A stretch of 64,000 nt of DNA from Afipia massiliensis (GTDB taxonomy: Bacteria > Pseudomonadota > Alphaproteobacteria > Rhizobiales > Xanthobacteraceae), in the NCBI RefSeq assembly GCF_014203115.1, contig NZ_JACHIJ010000001.1, positions 124,001 to 188,000 on the forward strand, given 5' to 3'. Positions within the stretch are counted from its first letter, which is position 1; every line of letters starts with the position of its first letter. Under the pieces are notes generated by a model. It was not told the origin of the DNA, searched no databases, and saw only the letters and a program-made list of their open reading frames with translations. Made by a program: the position numbers and the translations under genes. This document shows positions 20,123 through 29,274 of this stretch, in pieces.

Positions 20123-20401
20123 TTACCGCCGGCCGCGGATCATGCGCCAGGCAAACAGCAGAAGGACCGCGCCGATTGCCGCTGAAATCAGCGTACGCCA
20201 GAAGCCAAACACCGGCACTTGTGCGATTTCAGCCAGCTTCGCGCCGACAAACGACCCCGCGATACCGACCAGGATGTTGGTGAAGATGCCGTGGTCGGAC
20301 TCGGTCACCCGCTCCGCGATCCAGCCGGCGATGGCGCCGATCAGGAGCATGGTGAAGAAACCAACCCCCGGCTGGCTGAAAAATGCCTGTGCCTCGTTCA
20401 T
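20123..20401 (-). CDS. GlsB/YeaQ/YmgE family small membrane protein
   Basis: Small integral membrane protein of the family often labelled transglycosylase-associated or general stress proteins; its molecular function is not established. The ATG at 20401 (MNEAQAFFSQPGVGF) has GAGGGA upstream and gives 92 residues. Three hydrophobic helices are seen: FFTMLLIGAIAGWIAERV, ILVGIAGSFVGAKLAEI and TLISAAIGAVLLLFAW. The glycine-rich helices (GAIAGWIA, GIAGSFVGA) are typical of the family. It stands alone between the DUF4337-type gene and ilvD. Confidence 0.85.
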   Translation of the reverse strand: MNEAQAFFSQPGVGFFTMLLIGAIAGWIAERVTESDHGIFTNILVGIAGSFVGAKLAEIAQVPVFGFWRTLISAAIGAVLLLFAWRMIRGRR

Positions 20402-20565
20402 TGTGCAGTCCCTCGTCCCCAAATCCGATCACGTCGCGGCCCTATAGCACAGGCGAAAGGGGGACCGAATTGGAATCCCACAAACTAGAACTTTGATTTG
20501 AGCCCGCCCGTCGGCTGAAGCCGTAATGTCGCCCGGCACCGCTCGCGCGGCCATTGATGTGCCCA

Positions 20566-21165
20566 TCAAGACATAAAGGGAATTTCGACCAGCAACAGAT
20601 AGCCGTTGACCATAAGAACTGCTCCGACAAGTCCGACCATGCCGCCCATAAAGGCCAGCCACGGCAGTGTTGCGACAATCGAAACAGAAATCAGAACAAT
20701 CGCGATTTGAAGGAGTGCCTCGGCGTAATCGAAATAAGGATCCTGCTTGAGAGCGTGATCCCGCTTTTGTTCGAACTCCTTGGCGCGCGCGATCAACTCC
20801 TTCTTGCCTTCACCGGTCTCCGGTTCGGATTCGTATCGTGCGACGGTTTTGCGATAGGCATCGGCTTTTGCCTTGATCGCCGCCTTGGCCTGATCGTCGA
20901 GGCCCGCCTCTTTGAGAAACGCCAGTTCGAATGCGTCAGCGGCAAGACTGATTTCGGTCTGGCGAATGTTCTTGGCTTGAAAGAACGCATAGAAATTCGA
21001 TGCGTAAATATTATTGTTCGTCGCTTCCTTGCCGGCATTCGAGCCACCGAGGCTGGTGATCGCAAGCAGCATCGCGAGAATCGCAATCCCGACGGCCGCC
21101 CTCTGCTTGAAGGTGTCGCTCTGCTTGTCCTGATCCATCATTTCGGCAGCATCTTCAGCCTGCAT
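20566..21165 (-). CDS. DUF4337-like membrane protein
   Basis: Unknown function. The 199-residue product (ATG at 21165, MQAEDAAEMMDQDK, preceded by GGGGA) has an N-terminal membrane helix (AAVGIAILAMLLAITSLGG), a soluble region rich in Ala, Lys and Glu that is predicted to be helical (about residues 45-140), and two closely spaced C-terminal helices (LLQIAIVLISVSIVATLPWL and MVGLVGAVLMVNGYLLL). This plan and the motif YASNFYAFFQAKNIRQTE match the DUF4337 family as I recall it. It lies downstream of lpdA on the same strand with a 77-base gap. Confidence 0.75.
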   Translation of the reverse strand: MQAEDAAEMMDQDKQSDTFKQRAAVGIAILAMLLAITSLGGSNAGKEATNNNIYASNFYAFFQAKNIRQTEISLAADAFELAFLKEAGLDDQAKAAIKAKADAYRKTVARYESEPETGEGKKELIARAKEFEQKRDHALKQDPYFDYAEALLQIAIVLISVSIVATLPWLAFMGGMVGLVGAVLMVNGYLLLVEIPFMS

Positions 21166-21242
21166 CACATGTTCCCCGGTTTGAAGCAGCAGCTAGCGCC
21201 CGTGAAAACGGCGCAGATGTGACGATGATTGCAAGCTGACGG

Positions 21243-22676
21243 TTACATGTTCAAGACGCGCCCGTAGGCATCGAGCACCGCTTCCTTCATCGTTTCCGAG
21301 ATGGTCGGATGCGGGAAGATGGTGTGGAAGAGCTCTTCCTCGGTGGTCTCGAGGTTCATCGCCACGACGAAGCCCTGGATCAGTTCGGTGACTTCGTGGC
21401 CGACCATATGCGCCCCGAGAAGCTGGCCGGTCTTCTTGTCGAAGATCACCTTCACCATGCCTTGGTCTTCGCCCTGCGCGATGGCCTTGCCGTTGCCGAC
21501 GAACGGGAAGCGGCCGACGCGGACGTCCTTGCCCGCCTCCTTCGCCTTCGCTTCGGTGAGACCGACCGACGCGATCTGCGGATGGCAATAGGTACAGCCC
21601 GGGATCAGCGTCTTGTCCATCGGATGCGGGTGAAGACCCTTGATGGCCTCCACGCAGATGACGCCTTCATGCTCCGCCTTGTGCGCCAGCATCGGCGGGC
21701 CGGCGACATCGCCGATGGCATAGATGCCGGGCACGTTGGTCTTGCCGTAGCCGTCGATGACAATGCAGCCGCGATCGGTTTTCACGCCGAGTTTTTCAAG
21801 CCCGAATCCTTCGATGTTGCCGACGACGCCGACCGCTGAAATCACGCGATCGACTTCCATTGTCACCGGCTTGCCTTTGCCGTCGTCGATAGTGGCGACC
21901 ACGCTGTCGGTCTTCTTGTCGAGTTTGGTGACCTTCGTGTTTGCAAGAATCTTGAAGCCCTGCTTCTCAAACTGCTTGCGCGCGAAGCCTGCGATCTCGG
22001 CATCCTCGACGGGAAGAATCTGCGGCAATACTTCGACGACAGTCACTTCCGCGCCCATGGTGCGGTAGAACGACGCAAACTCGATGCCGATGGCGCCGGA
22101 ACCGACCACCAGCAGCGACTTCGGCATCTTGTCGGGGTTCATCGCCTCGAAATAGGTCCAGACCAGTTTCTTGTCCGGCTCAAGGCCCGGCAGCACGCGC
22201 GGACGCGCACCGGTCGCGACGATGATGTGCTTGGCGGTGTAGACGCCCTCGCCCAGCGCGCCCTTGGGCGCAGCAGCCTCGGTTTTCTTCACCGTGAACT
22301 TGCCGTTGCCGTTACCAGCTTCTTGCAGCGTCGCCTCGCCCCAGATGATCGTGATCTTGTTCTTGTTCATCAGGTATTCGACGCCGCCGTTGAGGCGCTT
22401 CACCACGCCGCGCGAGCGCGCGATCACCGCCTTCGGATCGAACGACACGTTGTCTGCCGACAGGCCGTAGTCCTTGGCGTGCTTCATGTAGTGGTAGATT
22501 TCCGCCGAACGCAGCAGCGCCTTGGTCGGGATGCAGCCCCAGTTGTTGCAAATGCCGCCGAGATACGCCTTCTCGACAATGGCGGTCTTGAAGCCGAGTT
22601 GCGCGGCGCGAATGGCCGTCACATAGCCGCCCGGCCCCGAACCGATCACGACGACGTCGAAAGATGTATCAGCCAT
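21243..22676 (-). CDS. lpdA: Dihydrolipoamide dehydrogenase (E3) of pyruvate dehydrogenase
   Basis: FAD enzyme that reoxidises the lipoyl groups of the pyruvate dehydrogenase complex and reduces NAD+. The start at 22676 (MADTSFDVVVIGSGPGGYV) has GGAG nine bases upstream; an ATG four codons earlier would swallow that site, so it is rejected. The 477-residue product has the FAD-binding GSGPGGY, the redox disulfide motif GGICNNWGCIPTKALL, a second Rossmann GSGAIGIEFASF, AIGDVAGPPMLAHKAEHEG and the C-terminal HPTISETMKEA holding the catalytic His and Glu. It ends the pdh gene run, but three other genes lie between it and pdhC. Confidence 0.97.
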   Translation of the reverse strand: MADTSFDVVVIGSGPGGYVTAIRAAQLGFKTAIVEKAYLGGICNNWGCIPTKALLRSAEIYHYMKHAKDYGLSADNVSFDPKAVIARSRGVVKRLNGGVEYLMNKNKITIIWGEATLQEAGNGNGKFTVKKTEAAAPKGALGEGVYTAKHIIVATGARPRVLPGLEPDKKLVWTYFEAMNPDKMPKSLLVVGSGAIGIEFASFYRTMGAEVTVVEVLPQILPVEDAEIAGFARKQFEKQGFKILANTKVTKLDKKTDSVVATIDDGKGKPVTMEVDRVISAVGVVGNIEGFGLEKLGVKTDRGCIVIDGYGKTNVPGIYAIGDVAGPPMLAHKAEHEGVICVEAIKGLHPHPMDKTLIPGCTYCHPQIASVGLTEAKAKEAGKDVRVGRFPFVGNGKAIAQGEDQGMVKVIFDKKTGQLLGAHMVGHEVTELIQGFVVAMNLETTEEELFHTIFPHPTISETMKEAVLDAYGRVLNM

Positions 22677-22703
22677 AAAGAACTCCATTCGCCCGATGGC
22701 GCA

Positions 22704-23501
22704 CTATTGTCGATAGTAGTCTTGCACTGTTGCCCACGCGACGTCCTGTAAAAATGCCGCGGTCTTCTCGTCGAGATCTGCGTAATATTTATTGCCGACC
22801 GGCGAGCGCCGATAGACCGAGGCCATCACGACGCAGGCAGCCAGATATGTGCCCGCCAGGCTTGGATGGCTCTTGTCTGGCACATGGAGATCGAGTTCGG
22901 GCCGTTGCGTGCGCGCCCGCGCGAACGCAAGTCCGGCCGGAATCACGAGCGCATCGTTGGCGTTGCCCGCAGCCGTGTAAACACTAGCCAGCTTCTCCGT
23001 CATCTCGGGCTTGTCGGCGTAGGCCCATGTCATGAACAGGATCGGCTGTGCGCCATGCTTGCGCACGATGGCGCTGTCCTTCGCAACTGTCTCCGCGAAC
23101 GTTGGCTTGCGCTTTGGGTCGGTCGAGCACCAGCTGCAGTCCATCATGATCACCGCGTCGAACTTTTTGCGATTGCCGCCATCCTCCCCAGACGAGGAAT
23201 GCCGCCTGTGCGACGAGAGCAGAGCATCGATATCGTGCTGGCTCAACGGCGCATCGCTGATGGTCGCGGACGCCGCGTTGAAGGGGGTGGCAGGATCGGC
23301 GCTGCGCAGCAGATTAAGTACGTGATTGTGCAGGCTGTTGTTGTAATAGAAGTAGCTATTGCCGACGAACAACACATTTTTCGGCACGTCGTTCAGCTTG
23401 ACGACCTTCGGCCTGATCTGCGCGTCCGCAGCCGCACCGGCGCACAAAACCATGATCGCGCCTGCAAGCAATGACTGTGTCCATTTCACTTTCCTGTGCA
23501 T
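22704..23501 (-). CDS. Secreted SGNH-hydrolase-like protein
   Basis: Probable exported hydrolase or carbohydrate-related protein of the SGNH/GDSL fold; substrate unknown. The 265-residue product has a signal peptide (LLAGAIMVLCAGAAADA) and then LFVGNSYFYYNN, which supplies a block-I serine in the GNS form rather than GDS. Near the C-terminus, DKSHPSLAGTYLAA matches the DxxH block with its catalytic Asp and His. In between, DAVIMMDCSWC and PILFMTWAYADKPEM follow the usual fold order. The start is the ATG at 23501. It lies 11 bases after a small membrane protein gene and 27 bases before lpdA, so it appears to be part of the pdh operon. Confidence 0.65.
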   Translation of the reverse strand: MHRKVKWTQSLLAGAIMVLCAGAAADAQIRPKVVKLNDVPKNVLFVGNSYFYYNNSLHNHVLNLLRSADPATPFNAASATISDAPLSQHDIDALLSSHRRHSSSGEDGGNRKKFDAVIMMDCSWCSTDPKRKPTFAETVAKDSAIVRKHGAQPILFMTWAYADKPEMTEKLASVYTAAGNANDALVIPAGLAFARARTQRPELDLHVPDKSHPSLAGTYLAACVVMASVYRRSPVGNKYYADLDEKTAAFLQDVAWATVQDYYRQ

Positions 23502-23512
23502 CACCGGTCTCG

Positions 23513-23788
23513 TCAGTGCGGGCCTCTGTCAGAGTGAGATGAAACCGCTGCGACGTGCTTCTTGACCAAATATTGCCTGATACCAAACTCCAGCACATAC
23601 AGAACGCCAAGAACGCCGCCGATCATGAACACGATCGGTCGCGCGATGTTTCGTGACAACTGCTCGTTGGACATGAACGCGCCGTGCAGAAAATCCAGCC
23701 CGACCGGATTAAGCGCTGCAGCCGCAGTCAGCAGCAGCGTGATCCATGGCCATGAGGTCTTGATGCGCGCTTGGACACTCATCGTCAT
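23513..23788 (-). CDS. Small two-helix membrane protein, unknown
   Basis: Not recognised. The 91-residue product has two hydrophobic segments, WITLLLTAAAALNPVGLDFL and RPIVFMIGGVLGVLYVLEFG, and a short polar C-terminus. The start (ATG at 23788, or the second ATG at 23782) overlaps the stop of the preceding membrane protein gene by four bases (ATGA), which argues that both are translated and coupled. It lies inside the pyruvate dehydrogenase gene run. Confidence 0.65.
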   Translation of the reverse strand: MTMSVQARIKTSWPWITLLLTAAAALNPVGLDFLHGAFMSNEQLSRNIARPIVFMIGGVLGVLYVLEFGIRQYLVKKHVAAVSSHSDRGPH

Positions 23789-24216
23789 GCCGCAGCCTGC
23801 AATGCGGCCTCACGCCGGCGCAGAAAGTCGCGGATCAATCGCCACTGCACAAAAATGACTGACAAATACGCGAGCGCGGCCAGCAATGAATCCGAAATGT
23901 CCGATTGGCTCGTGGTGCGGCCCGACGATAAATCCGAGCCGACGGCAAACAGAAAAAGAAACACGGGCACGAGACACAGCGTGATCAGCGTCAGCCAGAG
24001 CGGTCGCTCGCGGTTCTTGCCCGCGGCGGAAATTCCGAACGCCACCATTCCCAGCAACACGAAGCCCGGCACGAAGAAAAAGCGATAGGCCTCGGCCATC
24101 CCGCATCCGGCCTTGTCGCTGTAGCACGGCGCGACCGCGTTGAGCGCGATGGTCACGCCGATACCGACGATCAACGACAACAGGCCTGCGAGAAGAACGA
24201 CGCCAAAGAGCCTCAT
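23785..24216 (-). CDS. Four-helix membrane protein, unknown
   Basis: Not recognised. The 143-residue product has about four hydrophobic segments (FGVVLLAGLLSLIVGIGVTI, FFVPGFVLLGMVAFGI, LWLTLITLCLVPVFLFLF and LLAALAYLSVIFVQW) and an Arg-rich end. A short loop has two cysteines (APCYSDKAGCGMA) that could form a periplasmic disulfide. It starts 22 bases after pdhC and overlaps the next small membrane gene by four bases. Its place in the pdh operon is clear but gives no hint of function. Confidence 0.68.
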   Translation of the reverse strand: MRLFGVVLLAGLLSLIVGIGVTIALNAVAPCYSDKAGCGMAEAYRFFFVPGFVLLGMVAFGISAAGKNRERPLWLTLITLCLVPVFLFLFAVGSDLSSGRTTSQSDISDSLLAALAYLSVIFVQWRLIRDFLRRREAALQAAA

Positions 24217-24238
24217 CGGAATCTCCCGCGCCGGTCCG

Positions 24239-25609
24239 TCACACCACCATCAGCACCGGATTTTCGATCAGCTTCTTGAACGCAGTGATCAGTTCCGCGC
24301 CGAGCGCGCCATCGATGGCGCGATGATCGCAGGACAGCGTCACGCTCATCATGCTGGCCGCCACGATCTGGCCGTTGCGCACGACCGCGCGTTCCTCGCC
24401 GGTACCGACTGCAAGGATCGAAGACTGCGGCGGATTGATTACCGCGGTGAAATCCTTGATGCCGTACATGCCGAGGTTCGACACCGAAGATGTGCCGCCC
24501 TGATATTCGTTCGGCTTGAGCTTCTTGCCCTTTGCGCGCGCGGCAAGGTCCTTCATCTCGCTGGAGATCGCCGACAGCGTCTTGATTTCGGCCTGGCGAA
24601 TGATTGGCGTGATCAGGCCAAACGGCAGTGCCACAGCGACGCCGATGTCCGAATGCTTGTGGCGAAGCATCGCCGCCTCGGTCCACGACACGTTGGCTTC
24701 GGGAATTTTCTGCAGCGCCAGCGCCATCGCCTTGATGACGAAGTCGTTGACCGAAAGCTTGTAGAGCGGCTTGCCGTCCCTATCCTTGCCTGCGGCAGCG
24801 TTGATCTCTTCGCGGGCCGAGTTGAGCTTGCCGAGATCGCAATCCACCGTCAGGTAGAACGTCGGCATCGAATTCGTCGCCGCGGTGAGACGCTGCGCGA
24901 TGGTCCGGCGCATCGAGTCGTGCGGCACGCTCTCGTAACCACCCTCCTGATAGAGCGCGAGGATCTGCTGATCGGACATCGCCGGCGCGCCGACGGCACC
25001 GGTGCCAGCGGCTGGAGCGCTGGCAGCGGGCTTGAGACCTTGACCGGACTTCGCCTGATCGACGTCGCGCGCAACCACGCGGCCGTGCGGCCCCGAACCG
25101 TTCACGCGGGACAAATCGATCCCGGCTTCCTTGGCAAGACGCCGCGCCAGCGGCGACGAGAACACGCGCGCGCCGTTGCTGGCGGCCGGTGCAGCTTGAG
25201 ACGCAGCAGCCTGCGGAGCAGGTGCCGGTGTCTTTGCCGCAGGCACAGCAGGTGCTGACGCAACCGTTGATGCAGGTGCTGCAACAGGCGCAGCCTTCGC
25301 AGGCGCTGCTTCCGATTTTGCAGGCGCAGCCGAAGCGGCCCCCGCTCCCGCAGCCTTCACGTCCTCGCCGTCACCGGCGAGCACCGCGATGACATTGTTG
25401 ACCGGAACGTCCTGCGTGCCTTCCGGCACCAGGATCTTCGCGATGGTGCCTTCATCGACGGCCTCGACTTCCATCGTGGCCTTGTCGGTCTCGATCTCGG
25501 CGATCACGTCGCCGGACTTGACCTTGTCGCCTTCCTTCTTGAGCCACTTGGAAAGGTTACCCTTCTCCATCGTGGGAGACAGCGCAGGCATCAGAATGTT
25601 GATCGGCAT
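24239..25609 (-). CDS. pdhC: Pyruvate dehydrogenase E2, dihydrolipoamide acetyltransferase
   Basis: Core acyltransferase of the pyruvate dehydrogenase complex. The 456-residue product has an N-terminal lipoyl domain ([18 protein letters not shown], lipoylated Lys in [14 protein letters not shown] near residue 43), a long Ala/Pro linker, the peripheral-subunit-binding domain ([18 protein letters not shown]) near residue 155, and the catalytic domain ending in the DHRxxDG motif ([14 protein letters not shown]). Only one lipoyl domain is present, but PdhB carries another. The gene lies 18 bases downstream of pdhB. Confidence 0.97.
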   Translation of the reverse strand: MPINILMPALSPTMEKGNLSKWLKKEGDKVKSGDVIAEIETDKATMEVEAVDEGTIAKILVPEGTQDVPVNNVIAVLAGDGEDVKAAGAGAASAAPAKSEAAPAKAAPVAAPASTVASAPAVPAAKTPAPAPQAAASQAAPAASNGARVFSSPLARRLAKEAGIDLSRVNGSGPHGRVVARDVDQAKSGQGLKPAASAPAAGTGAVGAPAMSDQQILALYQEGGYESVPHDSMRRTIAQRLTAATNSMPTFYLTVDCDLGKLNSAREEINAAAGKDRDGKPLYKLSVNDFVIKAMALALQKIPEANVSWTEAAMLRHKHSDIGVAVALPFGLITPIIRQAEIKTLSAISSEMKDLAARAKGKKLKPNEYQGGTSSVSNLGMYGIKDFTAVINPPQSSILAVGTGEERAVVRNGQIVAASMMSVTLSCDHRAIDGALGAELITAFKKLIENPVLMVV

Positions 25610-25627
25610 GATCCTGGTCCTGCTCTC

Positions 25628-27040
25628 TCAGCGATAACAAACGGCTTTGGCGGCGGCGACGACTTCAGCCACCGTCGGCAGCGCAAGCTTTTCGAGATTG
25701 GCGGCGTAAGGCATCGGCACGTCCTTGCCCGACACGCGCGCAACAGGCGCGTCGAGGTAATCGAAGGCCTGCTCCATGATCCGCGCCGCGATTTCCGCGC
25801 CGACGCCGGACTGCTGCCAGCCTTCCTCGACCGCGACCGCACGTCCCGTCTTCTTCACCGAGTTGATGATCGTCTCGGTATCGAGCGGACGCAGCGTGCG
25901 CAGGTCGATGACCTCGGCCTCGATGCCTTCCTTGGCGAGTTCATCGGCGGCGTTCAGCGCGTAGGTCATGCCGTTCGACCACGCGACCAGCGTCACGTCC
26001 TTGCCGGCGCGCGCGATCCGCGCCTTGCCGATCGGAACGACGTAATCGTCGAGCTTCGGCACATCGCCGGTGTGGCCATAGAGAATTTCGTTCTCGAGGA
26101 AGATCACCGGGTTGGGATCGCGGATCGCCGCCTTGAGCAGGCCCTTTGCGTCGGCCGCCGAATACGGCGAGACGACTTTCAGACCCGGGATCTGCGAATA
26201 CCACGCCGAGTAATCCTGGCTGTGCTGGGCGGCAACGCGTGCAGCCGCGCCGTTCGGACCACGGAAAACGATCGAGCAGCCCATCTGGCCGCCGGACATG
26301 TAGAGCGTTTTTGCCGCCGAGTTGATGATCTGGTCGATCGCCTGCATCGCGAAGTTGAACGTCATGAATTCGACGATGGGCTTGAGCCCGGCGAAGGCAG
26401 CGCCGACGCCGACGCCGGCAAATCCGTGCTCGGTGATCGGCGTATCGATCACGCGGCGCGCGCCGAATTCCTGCAACAGTCCCTGCGTGATCTTGTAAGC
26501 GCCCTGATATTCGGCGACCTCTTCGCCCATGATGAAGACGTCGCCGTCGCGGCGCATTTCCTCGGCCATGGCGTCGCGGAGCGCCTCGCGCACCGTCATC
26601 TTCACCATCTCGGTGCCGGGCGGCACTTCCGGGTCGGGCTCGACCGGCGCGGCGGGGGCTGCGACAGCAGCCGGAGCGCTGATCTGTGGCTTGCCTTCCC
26701 CGACAGGTGCACGGGACTCTTCAACTTCATGCTGAACATTAACGCTGGGTTCCGGGGCCTTAGCGGCCGGGGCCTTGCCCAGATCGGCGGCGCTTTCGCC
26801 GTCGCTCAGAATGGTCGCGATCGGCGTATTGACCGCCACATCGTTGGTGCCTTCCGCGACGAGGATTTTGCCGAGCGTCCCCTCGTCGGTGGCCTCGACT
26901 TCCATCGTGGCTTTGTCGGTTTCAATCTCGGCGATGACGTCGCCGGACTTGATGGCTTCGCCCTCTTTTTTCAGCCATTTGGAAAGGTTGCCCTTTTCCA
27001 TCGTGGGCGAAAGCGCGGGCATCAAAACTTGAATCGGCAT
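25628..27040 (-). CDS. pdhB: Pyruvate dehydrogenase E1 beta with N-terminal lipoyl domain
   Basis: Beta subunit of the thiamine-diphosphate-dependent E1 component. The ATG at 27040 ([20 protein letters not shown]) gives 470 residues. The first 80 residues are a lipoyl domain nearly identical to that of PdhC, including [14 protein letters not shown], joined by an acidic Ala/Pro linker to a standard E1-beta part from about residue 145 ([51 protein letters not shown]). This fusion is characteristic of alphaproteobacteria. The gene is 13 bases after pdhA. Further upstream in-frame sequence is not used as it overlaps pdhA. Confidence 0.97.
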   Translation of the reverse strand: MPIQVLMPALSPTMEKGNLSKWLKKEGEAIKSGDVIAEIETDKATMEVEATDEGTLGKILVAEGTNDVAVNTPIATILSDGESAADLGKAPAAKAPEPSVNVQHEVEESRAPVGEGKPQISAPAAVAAPAAPVEPDPEVPPGTEMVKMTVREALRDAMAEEMRRDGDVFIMGEEVAEYQGAYKITQGLLQEFGARRVIDTPITEHGFAGVGVGAAFAGLKPIVEFMTFNFAMQAIDQIINSAAKTLYMSGGQMGCSIVFRGPNGAAARVAAQHSQDYSAWYSQIPGLKVVSPYSAADAKGLLKAAIRDPNPVIFLENEILYGHTGDVPKLDDYVVPIGKARIARAGKDVTLVAWSNGMTYALNAADELAKEGIEAEVIDLRTLRPLDTETIINSVKKTGRAVAVEEGWQQSGVGAEIAARIMEQAFDYLDAPVARVSGKDVPMPYAANLEKLALPTVAEVVAAAKAVCYR

Positions 27041-27053
27041 GGTCGCTCCGCGC

Positions 27054-28076
27054 TTATCGGTAAATGTCGGTGTAAAGCTCGGACGCATCCGGCTCGGGAT
27101 CGTGCTGAGCGAAGTCCGCGGATGCGTTGACGATCTCACGCACCTCGGCGTCGATCGCCTTCAGCTCCTGCTCGGTGACCTTCATCTCCAGCAAGCGAAG
27201 GCGAACCTGCTCGATCGGATCGGAATCGTGACGCACCTTGTCCACTTCCTCGCGCGTGCGGTACTTCGCGGGATCGGACATCGAGTGTCCGCGATAGCGA
27301 TAGGTCTGCATTTCAAGAATGTAGGGACCTTTGCCCGCGCGACACCACGCCACAGCTTCGTCGCCCGCAGCCTTCACCGCGCGGACGTCCATACCGTCGA
27401 CCTGCTTGCCGGGAATGTTGAACGATACGCCGCGCCTGGAGAAATCCGTCTGCGCCGACGAGCGCGTGACCGATGTGCCCATAGCGTAGCGGTTGTTCTC
27501 GATGACGTAGATGACGGGAAGCTTCCACAGCTCCGCCATGTTGAAGCTTTCGTAGACCTGTCCCTGGTTGGCCGCGCCGTCGCCGAAATAGGCAACGCTG
27601 ACGTGATCGTTGTCGCGGTAGCGATTGGCGAAGGCCAGCCCCGTTCCGAGGGAGACTTGTGCGCCGACGATGCCGTGTCCGCCGTAGAAGGCCTTCTCCT
27701 TGCTGAACATGTGCATGGAGCCGCCCTTGCCTTTGGAGTATCCGCTCCTGCGGCCGGTCAGTTCGGCCATCACGCCCTTCGCTTCCATGCCGCATGCGAG
27801 CATGTGGCCGTGATCGCGGTAACCGGTGATGACCTGATCGCCGGGCTTAAGCGCCAGCTGCATTCCGACAACGATGGCTTCCTGTCCGATGTACAGATGG
27901 CAGAAGCCGCCGATTGCGCCCATTCCGTAGAGTTGCCCGGCCTTCTCTTCAAAACGGCGGATCAGCATCATCTCGCGGAACGCGTGAAGCTCCTGTTCCT
28001 TGGTGAACTTGAGATTCGTCGGATGACGGGAGCCGTTACCGGCGTCCTGTGTGGCCGTTTTCTTCGCTGTTGCCAT
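27054..28076 (-). CDS. pdhA: Pyruvate dehydrogenase E1 alpha
   Basis: Alpha subunit of E1, which decarboxylates pyruvate with thiamine diphosphate. The start at 28076 ([13 protein letters not shown]) gives 340 residues; a longer open frame upstream is not conserved. The thiamine-diphosphate motif runs from [20 protein letters not shown] to the asparagine pair in VIENN. Phosphorylation-loop-like [20 protein letters not shown] is present, as is the substrate-side [13 protein letters not shown]. First gene of the pdh operon; the 153 bases upstream up to ftsB should hold its promoter and contain a small hairpin. Confidence 0.97.
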   Translation of the reverse strand: MATAKKTATQDAGNGSRHPTNLKFTKEQELHAFREMMLIRRFEEKAGQLYGMGAIGGFCHLYIGQEAIVVGMQLALKPGDQVITGYRDHGHMLACGMEAKGVMAELTGRRSGYSKGKGGSMHMFSKEKAFYGGHGIVGAQVSLGTGLAFANRYRDNDHVSVAYFGDGAANQGQVYESFNMAELWKLPVIYVIENNRYAMGTSVTRSSAQTDFSRRGVSFNIPGKQVDGMDVRAVKAAGDEAVAWCRAGKGPYILEMQTYRYRGHSMSDPAKYRTREEVDKVRHDSDPIEQVRLRLLEMKVTEQELKAIDAEVREIVNASADFAQHDPEPDASELYTDIYR

Positions 28077-28195
28077 AGCTTGTCCGGATAAGAGAGCGGG
28101 TATCAACTTCTGTACCCCAACTCCCATCGCAATGAAAAGGATAGCGTGCGCAAACGCATCGCGCATCTATGACGCAATGCAGCGACAGCAACTTT

Positions 28196-28217
28196 AAAAT
28201 CCAAAGAGCAGGATTTT
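28196..28217 (-). terminator. Small hairpin downstream of ftsB
   Basis: AAAATCC at 28196-28202 pairs exactly with GGATTTT at 28211-28217 around an eight-base loop, 13 bases past the ftsB stop on the minus strand. The last stem half ends in four Ts. It is a weak candidate terminator separating ftsB from the pdh operon. Confidence 0.4.
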
Positions 28218-28229
28218 TGAAATTTGAAA

Positions 28230-28547
28230 CTAGTTCTGACCGATCTTCCGCACGAGGTCACGCGAATGCACGTACTCGAGCTGGTAGCGTGCGCGTTCGT
28301 CGAGCATGTCGGGATCGACTCGGTCCGAACGAAGCAGCGAGACGCGCTGTTCCGCCGCCACGCGCTCGGCCTTCAACCGGGCAAGTTCTTTAGTCAGCAA
28401 GACGATCTCTTGATCGAGCTCCTGCCTAGCATTGAGGCCATACTTGCCCGTGTAGGCATTGACCCCAAAATAGGCAATCAACGCGGCCGCGATCGCGTAC
28501 AGCGCGAGGCCGGTCATGATTGCTTTGAGTCGCGTGCGTGAGACCAT
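28230..28547 (-). CDS. ftsB: Cell division protein FtsB (septum formation initiator)
   Basis: Bitopic divisome protein that bridges FtsL and FtsQ and helps trigger septal peptidoglycan synthesis. The 105-residue product has one N-terminal membrane helix (GLALYAIAAALIAYFGVNAY) followed by a coiled coil (LDQEIVLLTKELARLKAERV) and a short C-terminal region with DPDMLDERARYQLEYV, which matches the DivIC/FtsB family signature. The location between eno and pdhA is conserved in alphaproteobacteria, though here flavin reductase and CoA transferase genes intervene. A CtrA-like site lies just upstream. Confidence 0.9.
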   Translation of the reverse strand: MVSRTRLKAIMTGLALYAIAAALIAYFGVNAYTGKYGLNARQELDQEIVLLTKELARLKAERVAAEQRVSLLRSDRVDPDMLDERARYQLEYVHSRDLVRKIGQN

Positions 28548-28563
28548 ATCCGCACGATGCGAT

Positions 28564-28595
28564 AGCCCGGTTAACCTATCGCTAACAACCGGGCT
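28564..28595. repeat. Perfect 9-bp stem-loop with an inner CtrA-like site, upstream of ftsB
   Basis: AGCCCGGTT (28564-28572) and AACCGGGCT (28587-28595) are exact reverse complements around a 14-base loop. On the minus strand this lies 17 bases past the flavin reductase stop and 16 bases before the ftsB start. It has no T tract. Across the stem-loop junction the minus strand reads TTAG-N7-TTAA, one base from the CtrA consensus TTAA-N7-TTAA. Either a transcript hairpin or a protein-binding site is possible. Confidence 0.45.
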
Positions 28596-28612
28596 GCCTC
28601 ACCTCAGCGAAG

Positions 28613-29164
28613 TCACTTCTTGTGCTTGTCGACCCATGCCGCGAAGGCATCAGCGTACTGCCTCAAGACCTTTTCCAGGGCTTCCTTGACCAGGTTACCC
28701 TTGTCGTCGAATGCGTCACCGACCCCGTTCAGATAGATTTCCGGCTGCTGCATGATCGGGCCGCTGTAGCCCGGAAGACTCTGCTTGAGGTTCATCGCTG
28801 CGCAGACGCCCCCGAGCGCGCCCGGCGAATTGGCCACGATGCCAATCGGCCGGCCAAGGAACGAACTCTTGCCGGGCGGCCGTGAGCCGACGTCGATGGC
28901 GTTCTTCAACACGCCGGGGATGGAACGATTGTATTCCGGCGTGACGAACAGAACCGCGTCGGACTTCTGAATCGTCTCGCGAAACGAAACCCAGTCCGCC
29001 GGCGGTGTCGCTTCCAGATCCTGATTGAAGAACGACAGGCCATGAAGCGTCACGATCTCCAGCTTGAGCGAGGGCGGCGCGAGCTTGGCAAGCGCATGGG
29101 CGACCTTGAGCGAAAACGACTCCTTGCGGAGGCTGCCGACAACGACGGCAACGGTATGGGCCAT
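28613..29164 (-). CDS. NADPH-dependent FMN reductase / quinone reductase family protein
   Basis: Flavodoxin-fold oxidoreductase of the ChrR/YieF type, expected to bind FMN and reduce quinones, chromate or other electrophiles with NAD(P)H; true substrate unknown. The 183-residue product has the phosphate-binding loop VVGSLRKESFSLKVA at the N-terminus and the family segment LFVTPEYNRSIPGVLKNAID in the middle, then GIVANSPGALGG. Length is normal. It precedes ftsB on the same strand with a hairpin between them. Confidence 0.88.
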   Translation of the reverse strand: MAHTVAVVVGSLRKESFSLKVAHALAKLAPPSLKLEIVTLHGLSFFNQDLEATPPADWVSFRETIQKSDAVLFVTPEYNRSIPGVLKNAIDVGSRPPGKSSFLGRPIGIVANSPGALGGVCAAMNLKQSLPGYSGPIMQQPEIYLNGVGDAFDDKGNLVKEALEKVLRQYADAFAAWVDKHKK

Positions 29165-29274
29165 GAGAACATCCTTTCAGCAACGGCAACAGAACGCCGG
29201 GCAGCCCGGCTTAGCCTTGAGACAAAAAGCATGCAAGTGCATTAACTTCGGACAGCGGGATCGTGCCCTGCAGG

